From SZUA-22 sp039714835 (GTDB lineage Bacteria > Bacteroidota > Ignavibacteria > Ignavibacteriales > Melioribacteraceae), in NCBI GenBank assembly GCA_039714835.1, contig JBDLIN010000097.1, forward strand, positions 1 through 13,220: a DNA stretch of 13,220 nucleotides. The letters are read 5' to 3'. Positions 1-6,167 of this stretch are shown here, in pieces. Each line of letters starts with the position of its first letter. Within the stretch, counting starts at the first letter, position 1. The position numbers were made by a program, and so were the translations under genes. The notes below the pieces were generated by a model. That model was given only the letters and a program-made list of their open reading frames with translations. It did no database searches and had not been told where the DNA came from.

Positions 1-522
1 AAATTAATTCAAGAATTTATTAAAGCAGCAGAAGTTGCAACAGCCACAGTAGAAGTAATTCCAACTGATGCAAACGAATTAAACAAAGCATTAGTTAAAG
101 CTATTGATACTGAAGAATCTATTCTCTTCGCTCAACCTGATGATTTGAGTAAAGAATTATTTAGTGAATTTGTTACTAATCCAAAAGTCGTTAATAAGCC
201 AACAAATGAACAACTAAGTACAATTAAATGTGGAGTTACAGACGCTTTCGGCGGTGTTGCAGCTACAGGTTCCGTTTGTGTTTCTGTAACTAAAAATTTA
301 ACTAGTCCGGTAAGTATGCTTACTAGAAAACATATTGTTGTAGTTGATTCAAAATCAATTGTTCCTCGTCCAAGAGATGTTCTATCAGAGGAATATCTTG
401 AAGGGAAAGGATTGAGACGAAGCTTTTCATTTATCACTGGTTCAAGCGCAACTGCCGATATGGGACCATTGGTCAGAGGAGTTCACGGGCCCGGAAGGTT
501 ACACATTATTATTCTGGATTGA
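1..522 (+). CDS. lutC: LutC-like LUD-domain protein, 5' end outside window
   Basis: The frame is open from the first base to a TGA at 520-522, giving the C-terminal 173 residues; family members are about 200-240 residues, so a few dozen N-terminal residues lie upstream. The LUD-domain signature is visible: a D-A-F-G-G-V-A-A-T-G-S segment (counterpart of the family's A-D-x-G-I-A-x-T-G-T), then F-I-T-G-S-S-A-T-A-D-M near residue 140, and a final G-V-H-G-P-G-R-L-H-I-I-I-L. In characterised systems LutC works with LutA and LutB in oxidising L-lactate to pyruvate; its exact role is poorly defined. The next gene, also a LUD protein, begins 2 bp after this stop, which supports co-translation. A TTG at 145 would be an internal start but the homology continues upstream of it, so I treat the gene as cut by the window edge. 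Confidence 0.85.
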   Translation, partial: KLIQEFIKAAEVATATVEVIPTDANELNKALVKAIDTEESILFAQPDDLSKELFSEFVTNPKVVNKPTNEQLSTIKCGVTDAFGGVAATGSVCVSVTKNLTSPVSMLTRKHIVVVDSKSIVPRPRDVLSEEYLEGKGLRRSFSFITGSSATADMGPLVRGVHGPGRLHIIILD

Positions 523-524
523 AG

Positions 525-2747
525 ATGTCAAAAGACAATATTATAAATATTCATCCGAAAGAAGTTGCCAATAAGTCTTCGAAAGAATCTATGAAGAAAG
601 CTATTGCTATGGCTCTTGATGTTGAGAGTGAAGCGGTACGCTTAAATACACAAACATTTAATCGTAATAGATACTCTGCAATTTCAAAGTTAGATGATTA
701 CGAAGATCTTAAGGATAATGCTAGAAGAATAAAGGAAGAATCAATAGATAAATTGCCTGACTTAATTAAACAACTAACGACAGTTGTTGAAGAACGTGGC
801 GGTAAAGTATTTTTAGCAAAAGATAAAGAGGAAGCAAGTAACTATATTAAAAATATTTGTTTAAAACATGAAGCAAAATTAGTAGTTAAAGCTAAATCAA
901 TTACATCGGAAGAAATAAAATTAAACTCGATTTTAGAAAAAGAAGGAATCGAAATTGCCGAAACTGATTTAGCAGAATTTATACTTCAAGTATCAGGTGA
1001 GCAGCCTTCCCATAATGTTGCCCCCGCGATTCATAGAAGTCGTGAAAGAATTACTGAATTATTTAAAGAACATTTTGATACTCCAGAGAGTTTAGATACT
1101 GGTGAAGATTTAACAAAATTTGCACGCGATATTTTACGACAGAAATTTCTTACTGCTGATATTGGAATAAGCGGTGCAAATATGATTGCTGCTGACAGTG
1201 GAACTATTCTGCTTGTTGAAAGTGAAGGAAATATAAGATTAACGACTCAATTACCAGCTATTCATATTGCAATATCTGGAATTGAAAAAATTGTTCCGAG
1301 CAGAAAAGAGATTGGCACTTTCATAGAATTGCTTGCTGCTAGTGCAACGGGGCAATCATTAACCACATATACAAATATTCTTCAGCCACCACTAGATTTA
1401 CCTGTTCTTAACATAAATGGCAGAGATGATAAAGAAAGGGAATTCCATTTGGTATTGGTAGATAATGGTCGTATGAAAATGCGAGATGATACTGATTTAC
1501 AAGAAGCGCTCTATTGCATAAGGTGTAGTGCATGTATGAATGTTTGTGCAAATTTTCAGACAGTAGGAGGTCATGCATTTGGAGGTGAGTGTTATGTTGG
1601 TGGAATTGGTGGAGCATGGACAGTTTATACTTCTGGCAATCTAAATGAGGCACGGTTTGCCGAACTTTGTACTGGATGCAGTCGATGTATCCCGAATTGT
1701 CCTGTCAGAATTGATATTCCCAACTTAAATTCAACTATTAAGAATAGGTTAATAAAAGCTGAAGGTGCATCATTACAGAAAAAGTTCTTTGGGAACTTTT
1801 CATATTTGGGTAAAGCTTCATCAATATTTCCTGGGATCTCAAATTTTATTAGTGATCTTTATATTACAAGAACTGTATTAGAAAAAACTGTTGGACTTGA
1901 TAAAAGAAGGACTGTTTCAAAAATTGCTGATAAAACTTTAGTAGCTCAATATAAAGCTTATAGAAAGAAAAAAAGAATTGTAAAGAGGAATGAGGCCAAA
2001 TTCCAAACAGAGACAGTATTATTTGCTGATGGATTTACAAATTATAACCATCCTTCAAGTGGAATGGCAACAATAAAAGTTTTTGATAAATTAAGAATAC
2101 CAATTGAGCTTACAAAAACAATGGATGAAGGCCGTGCATTGCAATCACAAGGTATGTTAGATAAAGCAAAAATTAAAGCGAAAGAGGTTGCATCATACCT
2201 TAAACCATTTGTTGAAAAGGGAAAAAAGATCATAGTAGCTGAACCGAGTGTACTAGCAATGATTAGAAGAGATTTCGAAAAGTTAATTGATAATCAAGAA
2301 CTATTTGGAAAACTAAAAGAGAATAGTTATGATCCAATTGAATACTTAAATTATTTGTCGGAATCTGAAGATATTTCAATTCAAGAATTGATAAATCTTC
2401 CATATTCTGAAAAGGAAGACATATTTTTACATAACCAATGTCAAATGAAGACAATTGGAGCAGGGGATAAGGTTCAAGAGTTTTTTGAGAAAGCTGGGTT
2501 TAATGTAATATCCTCTACAGTTGAGTGTTGCGGAATGGCTGGAAGTTTTGGTTATAAAAAAGATTATTACGATTTAAGTATAAATGTTGGTGAGGATTTA
2601 GTTAAGCAAATTGAAAAAGCTGAATCGGAACAGGGGAAACAAATTCTATTAGCAAGTGGAACATCATGTCGTGCCCAAATTAGTGATGGAATGACTAATC
2701 GAAAAGTTACACATCCCATTGAGTTTATAGAAAAAATAATGAAATAG
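525..2747 (+). CDS. lutB: LutB-like LUD / 4Fe-4S protein fused to a GlpC-type CCG tail
   Basis: This 740-residue protein (ATG 525; a TTG at 519 is possible but would overlap lutC) is far longer than ordinary LutB (about 470). Residues about 20-320 are a LUD domain with G-I-S-G-A-N-M-I-A-A-D-S-G-T near 215. Two 4Fe-4S motifs follow: C331, C334, C337, C341 and C382, C385, C388, C392-P. Residues 497-740 resemble the cysteine-rich tail of GlpC/GlcF/LutA-type proteins. The second CCG half is intact (C639; C668-C669 in E-C-C-G-M-A-G-S-F-G-Y; C715), but the first half has D534-E535 where CC is expected and V576 where EPS-C is expected. The likely role is electron transfer during lactate oxidation to pyruvate, at or near the membrane quinone pool. 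The tail may stand in for a separate LutA, which is not seen in the window. Function is inferred from family and from the adjoining lutC. Confidence 0.85.
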   Translation: MSKDNIINIHPKEVANKSSKESMKKAIAMALDVESEAVRLNTQTFNRNRYSAISKLDDYEDLKDNARRIKEESIDKLPDLIKQLTTVVEERGGKVFLAKDKEEASNYIKNICLKHEAKLVVKAKSITSEEIKLNSILEKEGIEIAETDLAEFILQVSGEQPSHNVAPAIHRSRERITELFKEHFDTPESLDTGEDLTKFARDILRQKFLTADIGISGANMIAADSGTILLVESEGNIRLTTQLPAIHIAISGIEKIVPSRKEIGTFIELLAASATGQSLTTYTNILQPPLDLPVLNINGRDDKEREFHLVLVDNGRMKMRDDTDLQEALYCIRCSACMNVCANFQTVGGHAFGGECYVGGIGGAWTVYTSGNLNEARFAELCTGCSRCIPNCPVRIDIPNLNSTIKNRLIKAEGASLQKKFFGNFSYLGKASSIFPGISNFISDLYITRTVLEKTVGLDKRRTVSKIADKTLVAQYKAYRKKKRIVKRNEAKFQTETVLFADGFTNYNHPSSGMATIKVFDKLRIPIELTKTMDEGRALQSQGMLDKAKIKAKEVASYLKPFVEKGKKIIVAEPSVLAMIRRDFEKLIDNQELFGKLKENSYDPIEYLNYLSESEDISIQELINLPYSEKEDIFLHNQCQMKTIGAGDKVQEFFEKAGFNVISSTVECCGMAGSFGYKKDYYDLSINVGEDLVKQIEKAESEQGKQILLASGTSCRAQISDGMTNRKVTHPIEFIEKIMK

Positions 2748-2766
2748 ATATTTATTCTGAGAAAAA

Positions 2767-3543
2767 ATGAATAACAAAATTGAAGGAAATTACAATTCTG
2801 CAAAAGAGTTAGGATCACCATCAGTTCATAACTTATGGATACCGGATGGTTCAAAAGACCTCCGTTTTGATAAATGGACTCCAAGAGAATTACTTAAAGA
2901 TAGTTTGGATAAAATATTCGAGGATGAACACTCTGAAGAATATATTAAAGATGCAGTTGAGAGTAAATTATTTGGAATAGGAAGTGAATCATACGTTGTT
3001 GGATCACATGATTTCTATCTTGGATATGCGCTGACAAGAAATAAAATGGTTTGTTTAGATATGGGACATTTTCATTTAACAGAGAATGTTGCTGATAAAA
3101 TTAGTTCAGTGTTACAATTTTCTAATGAAGTATTATTCCACATAACTCGTATGGTAAGATGGGATAGTGATCATATTCCGATAATAAATGATGAATTGCG
3201 TGATATGGCTTCCCAAATTATACGTTACAATTTGGATAAGAAGACACACATTGCATTAGACTTTTTTGATGCAACACTAAATAGAGTAGGGGCATATGTA
3301 TTGGGTATTCGTTCAGCGATAAAAACATTATTAATAGCATTACTTGAGCCATCATCAAAGATTAAAGCAGCAGAAGAAAGTGGAGACTATTTGAGCCGAC
3401 TTGCACTTATGGAAGAGGCAAAAACTCATCCGGTTGGTGCTGTATGGGATTATTATTGTCAAATCAATAATGTCCCAACCGAATCGGAATGGCTTAAGGA
3501 AGTAATTGATTATGAGAAGAATATATTAAGTAAAAGAAGTTAA
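2767..3543 (+). CDS. rhaA: L-rhamnose isomerase, N-terminally truncated (C-terminal ~60%)
   Basis: The 258 residues align from about residue 10 (L-G-S-P-S-V, then W-I-P-D-G) to the end with RhaA, which is about 420 residues and converts L-rhamnose to L-rhamnulose. About 169 N-terminal residues, including the first strands of the TIM barrel, are absent. An in-frame TGA at 2758-2760 excludes an upstream extension and lutB ends 19 bp before the ATG. Residues matching the seven E. coli metal ligands, as I recall them, are all present: E65, D98, H101, H125, D133, D135 and D165. Family blocks V-E-S-K-L-F-G-I-G, R-W-D-S-D-H and L-D-F-F-D are intact, and the frame is unbroken. Some usually invariant positions differ: G-H-F-H-L for G-H-F-H-P, and T-R-M-V for S-R-P-V. 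It is either a decaying remnant of a deletion or a retained half-protein; isomerase activity from this piece alone is doubtful. Confidence 0.85.
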   Translation: MNNKIEGNYNSAKELGSPSVHNLWIPDGSKDLRFDKWTPRELLKDSLDKIFEDEHSEEYIKDAVESKLFGIGSESYVVGSHDFYLGYALTRNKMVCLDMGHFHLTENVADKISSVLQFSNEVLFHITRMVRWDSDHIPIINDELRDMASQIIRYNLDKKTHIALDFFDATLNRVGAYVLGIRSAIKTLLIALLEPSSKIKAAEESGDYLSRLALMEEAKTHPVGAVWDYYCQINNVPTESEWLKEVIDYEKNILSKRS

Positions 3544-3571
3544 CTAAACAAAAAGTATTTAAGGTGTTCCC

Positions 3572-4978
3572 ATGGCTCAAGCAAAACTTACTGAACAATT
3601 GGACTCTGTTGAAGAATTTGAAAGAGAACCGGTACCAGAAAGTAAAATAAAAAGTTGGAAAAGTTTTCTCGGTATGTATGCTGGTGAGCATACTGCTGGT
3701 ACTGAATTCGTGATCGGTCCTTTGTTTGTTGCTCATGGCGCTTCTGCTAGCGATATAATTTGGGGATTATTAATTGGTAATATGCTTGCGGTTTTAAGCT
3801 GGGCATTTTTAACCGGACCAATTGCAGTAAAGGAACGTGTTACGCTCTATTATTTACTTGAAAAAATAAGTGGTAAAAAACTTACAACTGTTTATAATTT
3901 AGTCAATGCGCTTATGTTCTGTTTCCTTGCTGGATCAATGATAGCAGTATCTGCTACCGCTGTAGGAATTCCATTCGGTTTGGCTATGCCTACTCTGAAT
4001 GATTGGCTCCCAAACAGTATAGGATGGATTGTGGCAGTTGTAGCTGTAGGTGCAGTAACAACGATAGTTGCAATGTTTGGCTATAACTTAGTATCAAAAT
4101 TTGCTAATATAGCTGCACCATGGATGATATTAGTTTTTCTTGCATCAGCTATTGCAGTACTACCTGAACTTGGTGTTCATTCATTATCTGATTTTTGGGC
4201 AAGAGCAAATGATACCATATGGACAGGAACACCTTTGGAGGGTCAGAGTCAATTCACATTCTGGCATATAATGTTTTTCGCATGGTTTGCTAATATGGCA
4301 ATGCACATCGGCATGGCAGACCTTTCAATTTTACGCTATGCAAAAAAATGGTATTATGGATTTAACTCCGGTGCTGGAATGTTCGTTGGACATTATATGG
4401 CATGGATGGCTTCCGGTATTCTATATGCTCTCTTCTTGAAAGAAACAAGTTTTAGTACAGAGTTTGCTCCTGGCCCTGTTGCTTATCGTGCTGCTGGTAT
4501 TGCTGGGGCCTTAACTGTAATAATTGCCGGATGGACTACAGCAAATCCAACAATATATCGTGCCGGTCTTGCATTGCAGGCAATACGCCCAGAGTGGAAA
4601 ACATGGAAAGTAACCCTTGTTGTTGGATTGATAACAACATTAGCTTCTATCTTTCCTGCACTAGTAATGAAACTCCTTAATTTTGTTGCTTTGTACGGAT
4701 TGATCCTAATGCCGATGGGCGCTGTTATTATAATGGACGAATACATAATCCCCAAATTAAAATTATCTCAGAAGTATGCCGAGACTTTTAATAAATCATT
4801 TAATCTTGCGGCGGCTGTTGCGTGGGGGGTTACACTGCTTTTCAGTATCTGGTTGAATTTAACATTTGGAGTTGAAGTGTTTTTCTTGGGCTTACCAGGA
4901 TGGTTTGTTGCCGCTGCATTATATATAGTTACAAGTTATTTCGTTCAGAAGAATAAAATTAAAGGAGGAATAAAATAA
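3572..4978 (+). CDS. NCS1-family nucleobase:cation symporter-like permease
   Basis: A 468-residue polytopic membrane protein with about twelve hydrophobic segments. The first is preceded by S-F-L-G-M-Y-A-G-E-H-T-A-G-T-E-F-V-I-G-P, a pattern I associate with cytosine/purine permease-like NCS1 transporters. Long apolar stretches continue to residue about 460, and the C-terminus is short and basic. The start ATG at 3572 is preceded by AAGGTG at suitable spacing. Known NCS1 members import cytosine, purines, allantoin, hydantoins or thiamine precursors with Na+ or H+. Its place 28 bp after a rhamnose isomerase fragment, in an operon with lactate-oxidation genes, suggests a different or undescribed substrate (a deoxy-sugar or a related hydroxy-compound), but that is inference from context. 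Its stop codon overlaps the start of a small membrane protein. Family call fairly sure, substrate unknown. Confidence 0.75.
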   Translation: MAQAKLTEQLDSVEEFEREPVPESKIKSWKSFLGMYAGEHTAGTEFVIGPLFVAHGASASDIIWGLLIGNMLAVLSWAFLTGPIAVKERVTLYYLLEKISGKKLTTVYNLVNALMFCFLAGSMIAVSATAVGIPFGLAMPTLNDWLPNSIGWIVAVVAVGAVTTIVAMFGYNLVSKFANIAAPWMILVFLASAIAVLPELGVHSLSDFWARANDTIWTGTPLEGQSQFTFWHIMFFAWFANMAMHIGMADLSILRYAKKWYYGFNSGAGMFVGHYMAWMASGILYALFLKETSFSTEFAPGPVAYRAAGIAGALTVIIAGWTTANPTIYRAGLALQAIRPEWKTWKVTLVVGLITTLASIFPALVMKLLNFVALYGLILMPMGAVIIMDEYIIPKLKLSQKYAETFNKSFNLAAAVAWGVTLLFSIWLNLTFGVEVFFLGLPGWFVAAALYIVTSYFVQKNKIKGGIK

Positions 4979-5148
4979 TGAGACCACTATTAAAGATAAT
5001 TTCGCTTATCGGATTGCTTGTTACAATAATTCCTTCTTTCTTGGTATTTACAGGAGTAATAACCTTGGATAATAACAAACTCTTAATGGTACTCGGAACA
5101 ATTCTTTGGTTTTCTACTGCTCCTTTTTGGATGAATAAAAAAGTCTAG
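4978..5148 (+). CDS. 56-residue two-helix membrane protein coupled to the NCS1 transporter
   Basis: The ATG at 4978 shares its A with the TAA stop of the transporter, and a full AAAGGAGG ribosome binding site lies at 4961-4968 inside the transporter's 3' end. The product has a basic start (M-R-P-L-L-K), a first hydrophobic segment at about residues 4-28, a short polar turn D31-N-N-K34, a second at about 35-52 ending in a proline- and tryptophan-rich P-F-W-M, and a basic tail N-K-K-V. Both ends are therefore expected in the cytoplasm by the positive-inside rule. I recognise no named family. The tight coupling suggests a small subunit or stabiliser of the transporter, comparable in layout to other symporters with small membrane partners (ActP with YjcH, PanF with YhdT). 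A 1-bp overlap and a strong SD make a chance ORF unlikely. Confidence 0.8.
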   Translation: MRPLLKIISLIGLLVTIIPSFLVFTGVITLDNNKLLMVLGTILWFSTAPFWMNKKV

Positions 5149-5416
5149 ATTAAATCTTTTAAATATTAATAAAGTATATCATTTAATTGAAATAAAATAA
5201 ATATCTGTTTTGAAATAGTATCAAAACAATTTATGTTTAATGTAGAATACCAGCCGATATGTATGTTTATGATCCAGCCGTTTTGAGTTGAGTGTCTAAA
5301 TATTCATTAGCGAATAAAAGTAAATCCATAGAAGACCCAGATTTTACACGAGGTATGTGGAAGAAGCGAAATCCATTAATTATTTCAGAAAAATGAAATA
5401 TCCAGACATTTTTTGC
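5149..5416. other. Gene-poor intergenic stretch after the lut-rha-NCS1 operon
   Basis: No plus-strand gene is supported here. The first 50 bases are very AT-rich. There is a hairpin at 5206-5228 and a heptamer CCAGCCG occurs twice as a direct repeat (5250-5256 and 5274-5280), with a close relative CCAGCCA at 5514-5520 directly at the start of the next gene. On the minus strand the interval 5270-5434 is open for 55 codons and ends in TAA (complement of 5267-5269); its only ATG gives 20 residues (M-D-L-L-L-F-A-N-E-Y-L and onward). Its amino-acid make-up looks protein-like, but it has no start with a ribosome binding site and overlaps the plus-strand promoter, so it is at most a relic. Confidence 0.4.
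5206..5228 (+). terminator. Possible hairpin terminator of the upstream operon
   Basis: TGTTTTGA (5206-5213) and TCAAAACA (5221-5228) are perfect 8-bp inverted arms around a 7-base loop, 57 bp after the stop of the small membrane protein. The following bases (ATTTATGTTT) are only moderately U-rich, so it is a weak intrinsic terminator at best; the same symmetry could be a regulator-binding palindrome. Confidence 0.35.
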
Positions 5417-5445
5417 TTGACATTGTACAGATGATTAATTATACT
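5417..5445 (+). promoter_or_regulatory. Near-consensus housekeeping promoter TTGACA-N17-TATACT
   Basis: TTGACA at 5417-5422 is a perfect -35 hexamer, the spacer is exactly 17 bp, and TATACT at 5440-5445 matches the -10 consensus at five of six positions. Transcription should begin near 5452, leaving a leader of about 70 nt before the 48-residue ORF at 5520. This is the best-looking sigma-70-type promoter in the window. Assumes the host sigma factor reads the common bacterial consensus. Confidence 0.65.
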
Positions 5446-5482
5446 TCTTAATAATTAATCAGAATCTTTAGTCGGATTAATT
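5433..5482. repeat. Three GATTAATT half-sites around the -10 (possible operator)
   Basis: GATTAATT occurs at 5433-5440 and 5475-5482 in direct orientation, and its exact reverse complement AATTAATC occurs at 5453-5460. Start-to-start spacings are 20 and 22 bp, close to two helical turns, so all three would face the same side of the DNA. The first copy runs into the -10 hexamer, and the second and third form an inverted pair with a 14-base gap in the leader. This suggests a repressor operator or a leader hairpin, but the motif is AT-rich and a chance origin cannot be excluded. Confidence 0.4.
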
Positions 5483-5519
5483 CAAAAGTATTTTTATTAA
5501 AAAGCAAAGGATCCCAGCC

Positions 5520-5666
5520 ATGACTTTGCCACACATCTTATTACTTGGAACTGCTACATCCATGGTAGTTCTAGTTCGCATTATTCAGTTTGCTAATAAA
5601 ACAGTTAAAATTCGGGAAATGTGGGAAACTGCATTGGAAGCAAATAAACTAGGTAGAAATATCTAA
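5520..5666 (+). CDS. 48-residue single-helix membrane microprotein, unknown function
   Basis: The ATG at 5520 has AAAGGA at 5506-5511, 8 bases upstream, and the frame ends at TAA 5664-5666. Residues about 4-24 form one hydrophobic segment (L-P-H-I-L-L-L-G to V-V-L-V-R-I-I), followed by a charged, helix-prone tail containing K-I-R-E-M-W-E and ending K-L-G-R-N-I. I do not recognise the family. It stands alone with its own strong promoter and a strong terminator starting 14 bp after its stop, so the transcript would be only about 260 nt. Small hydrophobic protein, strong signals and short leader resemble type I toxins or stress microproteins, but no antisense RNA gene is evident and this is inference. 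Moderately sure that it is translated. Confidence 0.6.
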   Translation: MTLPHILLLGTATSMVVLVRIIQFANKTVKIREMWETALEANKLGRNI

Positions 5667-5679
5667 GAAGTTTAAAATA

Positions 5680-5709
5680 AATAAAAGCTCCTGCAAAGGA
5701 GCTTTTATT
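5680..5709. terminator. Bidirectional intrinsic terminator, 13-bp perfect stem
   Basis: AATAAAAGCTCCT (5680-5692) and AGGAGCTTTTATT (5697-5709) are fully complementary, closed by GCAA, a GNRA tetraloop on the plus strand. The stem has a GC-rich core with A-tract on one flank and T-tract on the other, so it can stop transcripts from both sides. It lies between the convergent 48-residue gene and the cold-shock gene (stop at 5728). Confidence 0.9.
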
Positions 5710-5727
5710 GTAATTCAAATAAAGTTC

Positions 5728-5940
5728 TTATTGGATTACTTGAACTTCAATTGCTTGAGGACCTTTTTCTCCTTCACCAAGAGTGAATTCAACTTTTTGG
5801 CCTTCTTCTAAGGTTTTGAAACCGTCAGTTTGAATTTGCTGATAATGTACAAAAACATCATCACCTTCTTCTTGTGAAATAAATCCATAACCTTTTGAAC
5901 TGTTGAACCATTTCACAGTTCCAGTTTTTCGCTCTGCCAT
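5728..5940 (-). CDS. CspA-family cold-shock / nucleic-acid-binding protein
   Basis: A 70-residue single cold-shock domain, the full usual length. It has G-T-V-K-W-F-N at residues 7-13, RNP1 (K16-G-Y-G-F-I21) and RNP2 (V29-F-V-H-Y33), the aromatic and basic residues that bind single-stranded RNA/DNA. Such proteins melt mRNA secondary structure in the cytoplasm as RNA chaperones and may be cold-induced or constitutive; which applies here cannot be read from sequence. AGGAG sits at complement 5951-5955, 10 bases before the ATG. It is monocistronic: a shared terminator lies about 20 bp beyond its stop and a 227-bp AT-rich gap separates it from the transporter gene upstream, room for its own promoter and a long leader as in E. 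coli cspA. Confidence 0.95.
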   Translation of the reverse strand: MAERKTGTVKWFNSSKGYGFISQEEGDDVFVHYQQIQTDGFKTLEEGQKVEFTLGEGEKGPQAIEVQVIQ

Positions 5941-6054
5941 ACTACAGATACTCCTAATAATTATATAATTTTACTCTAAAATAAATTGAGCAGAGCTTAA
6001 AAACCTAATGAAAACTCACTAATATTCTTAAATACTAACTGATCAATTATATTT

Positions 6055-6081
6055 TATACTATTCTTTAAAAGAATAATATA
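6055..6081. repeat. 27-bp imperfect palindrome upstream of the cold-shock gene
   Basis: TATTCTTTAAAAGAATA at 6060-6076 is symmetric with 8-bp arms around one central base. After one mismatched pair the symmetry resumes for four more pairs (6055-6058 with 6078-6081). It sits about 115 bp before the cold-shock start codon, beside a TATAAT on the minus strand (complement of 6046-6051) for which I see no good -35. It could be an operator, or a hairpin ending the transporter transcript. The region is very AT-rich, so some symmetry is expected by chance. Confidence 0.35.
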
Positions 6082-6167
6082 TAAACTATAAATTATCCAT
6101 TATATATACAACTAATATATTGAATCTTAGTTATTATTTTATGAACCTTAAATATTCCTACTAACAG

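Noticed and set aside
132..437. Long open frame on the minus strand across lutC
   Set aside because: It is antisense to a clearly conserved LUD-domain reading frame and has no ribosome binding site or recognisable motif.
519..524. TTG start for lutB two codons before the ATG
   Set aside because: It would overlap the lutC stop and adds nothing conserved; the ATG at 525 is the simpler start.
5149..5416. Structured RNA or riboswitch in the long intergenic gap
   Set aside because: I found only short stems (5-8 bp) and no recognisable riboswitch, tRNA, 6S, tmRNA or SRP RNA core.
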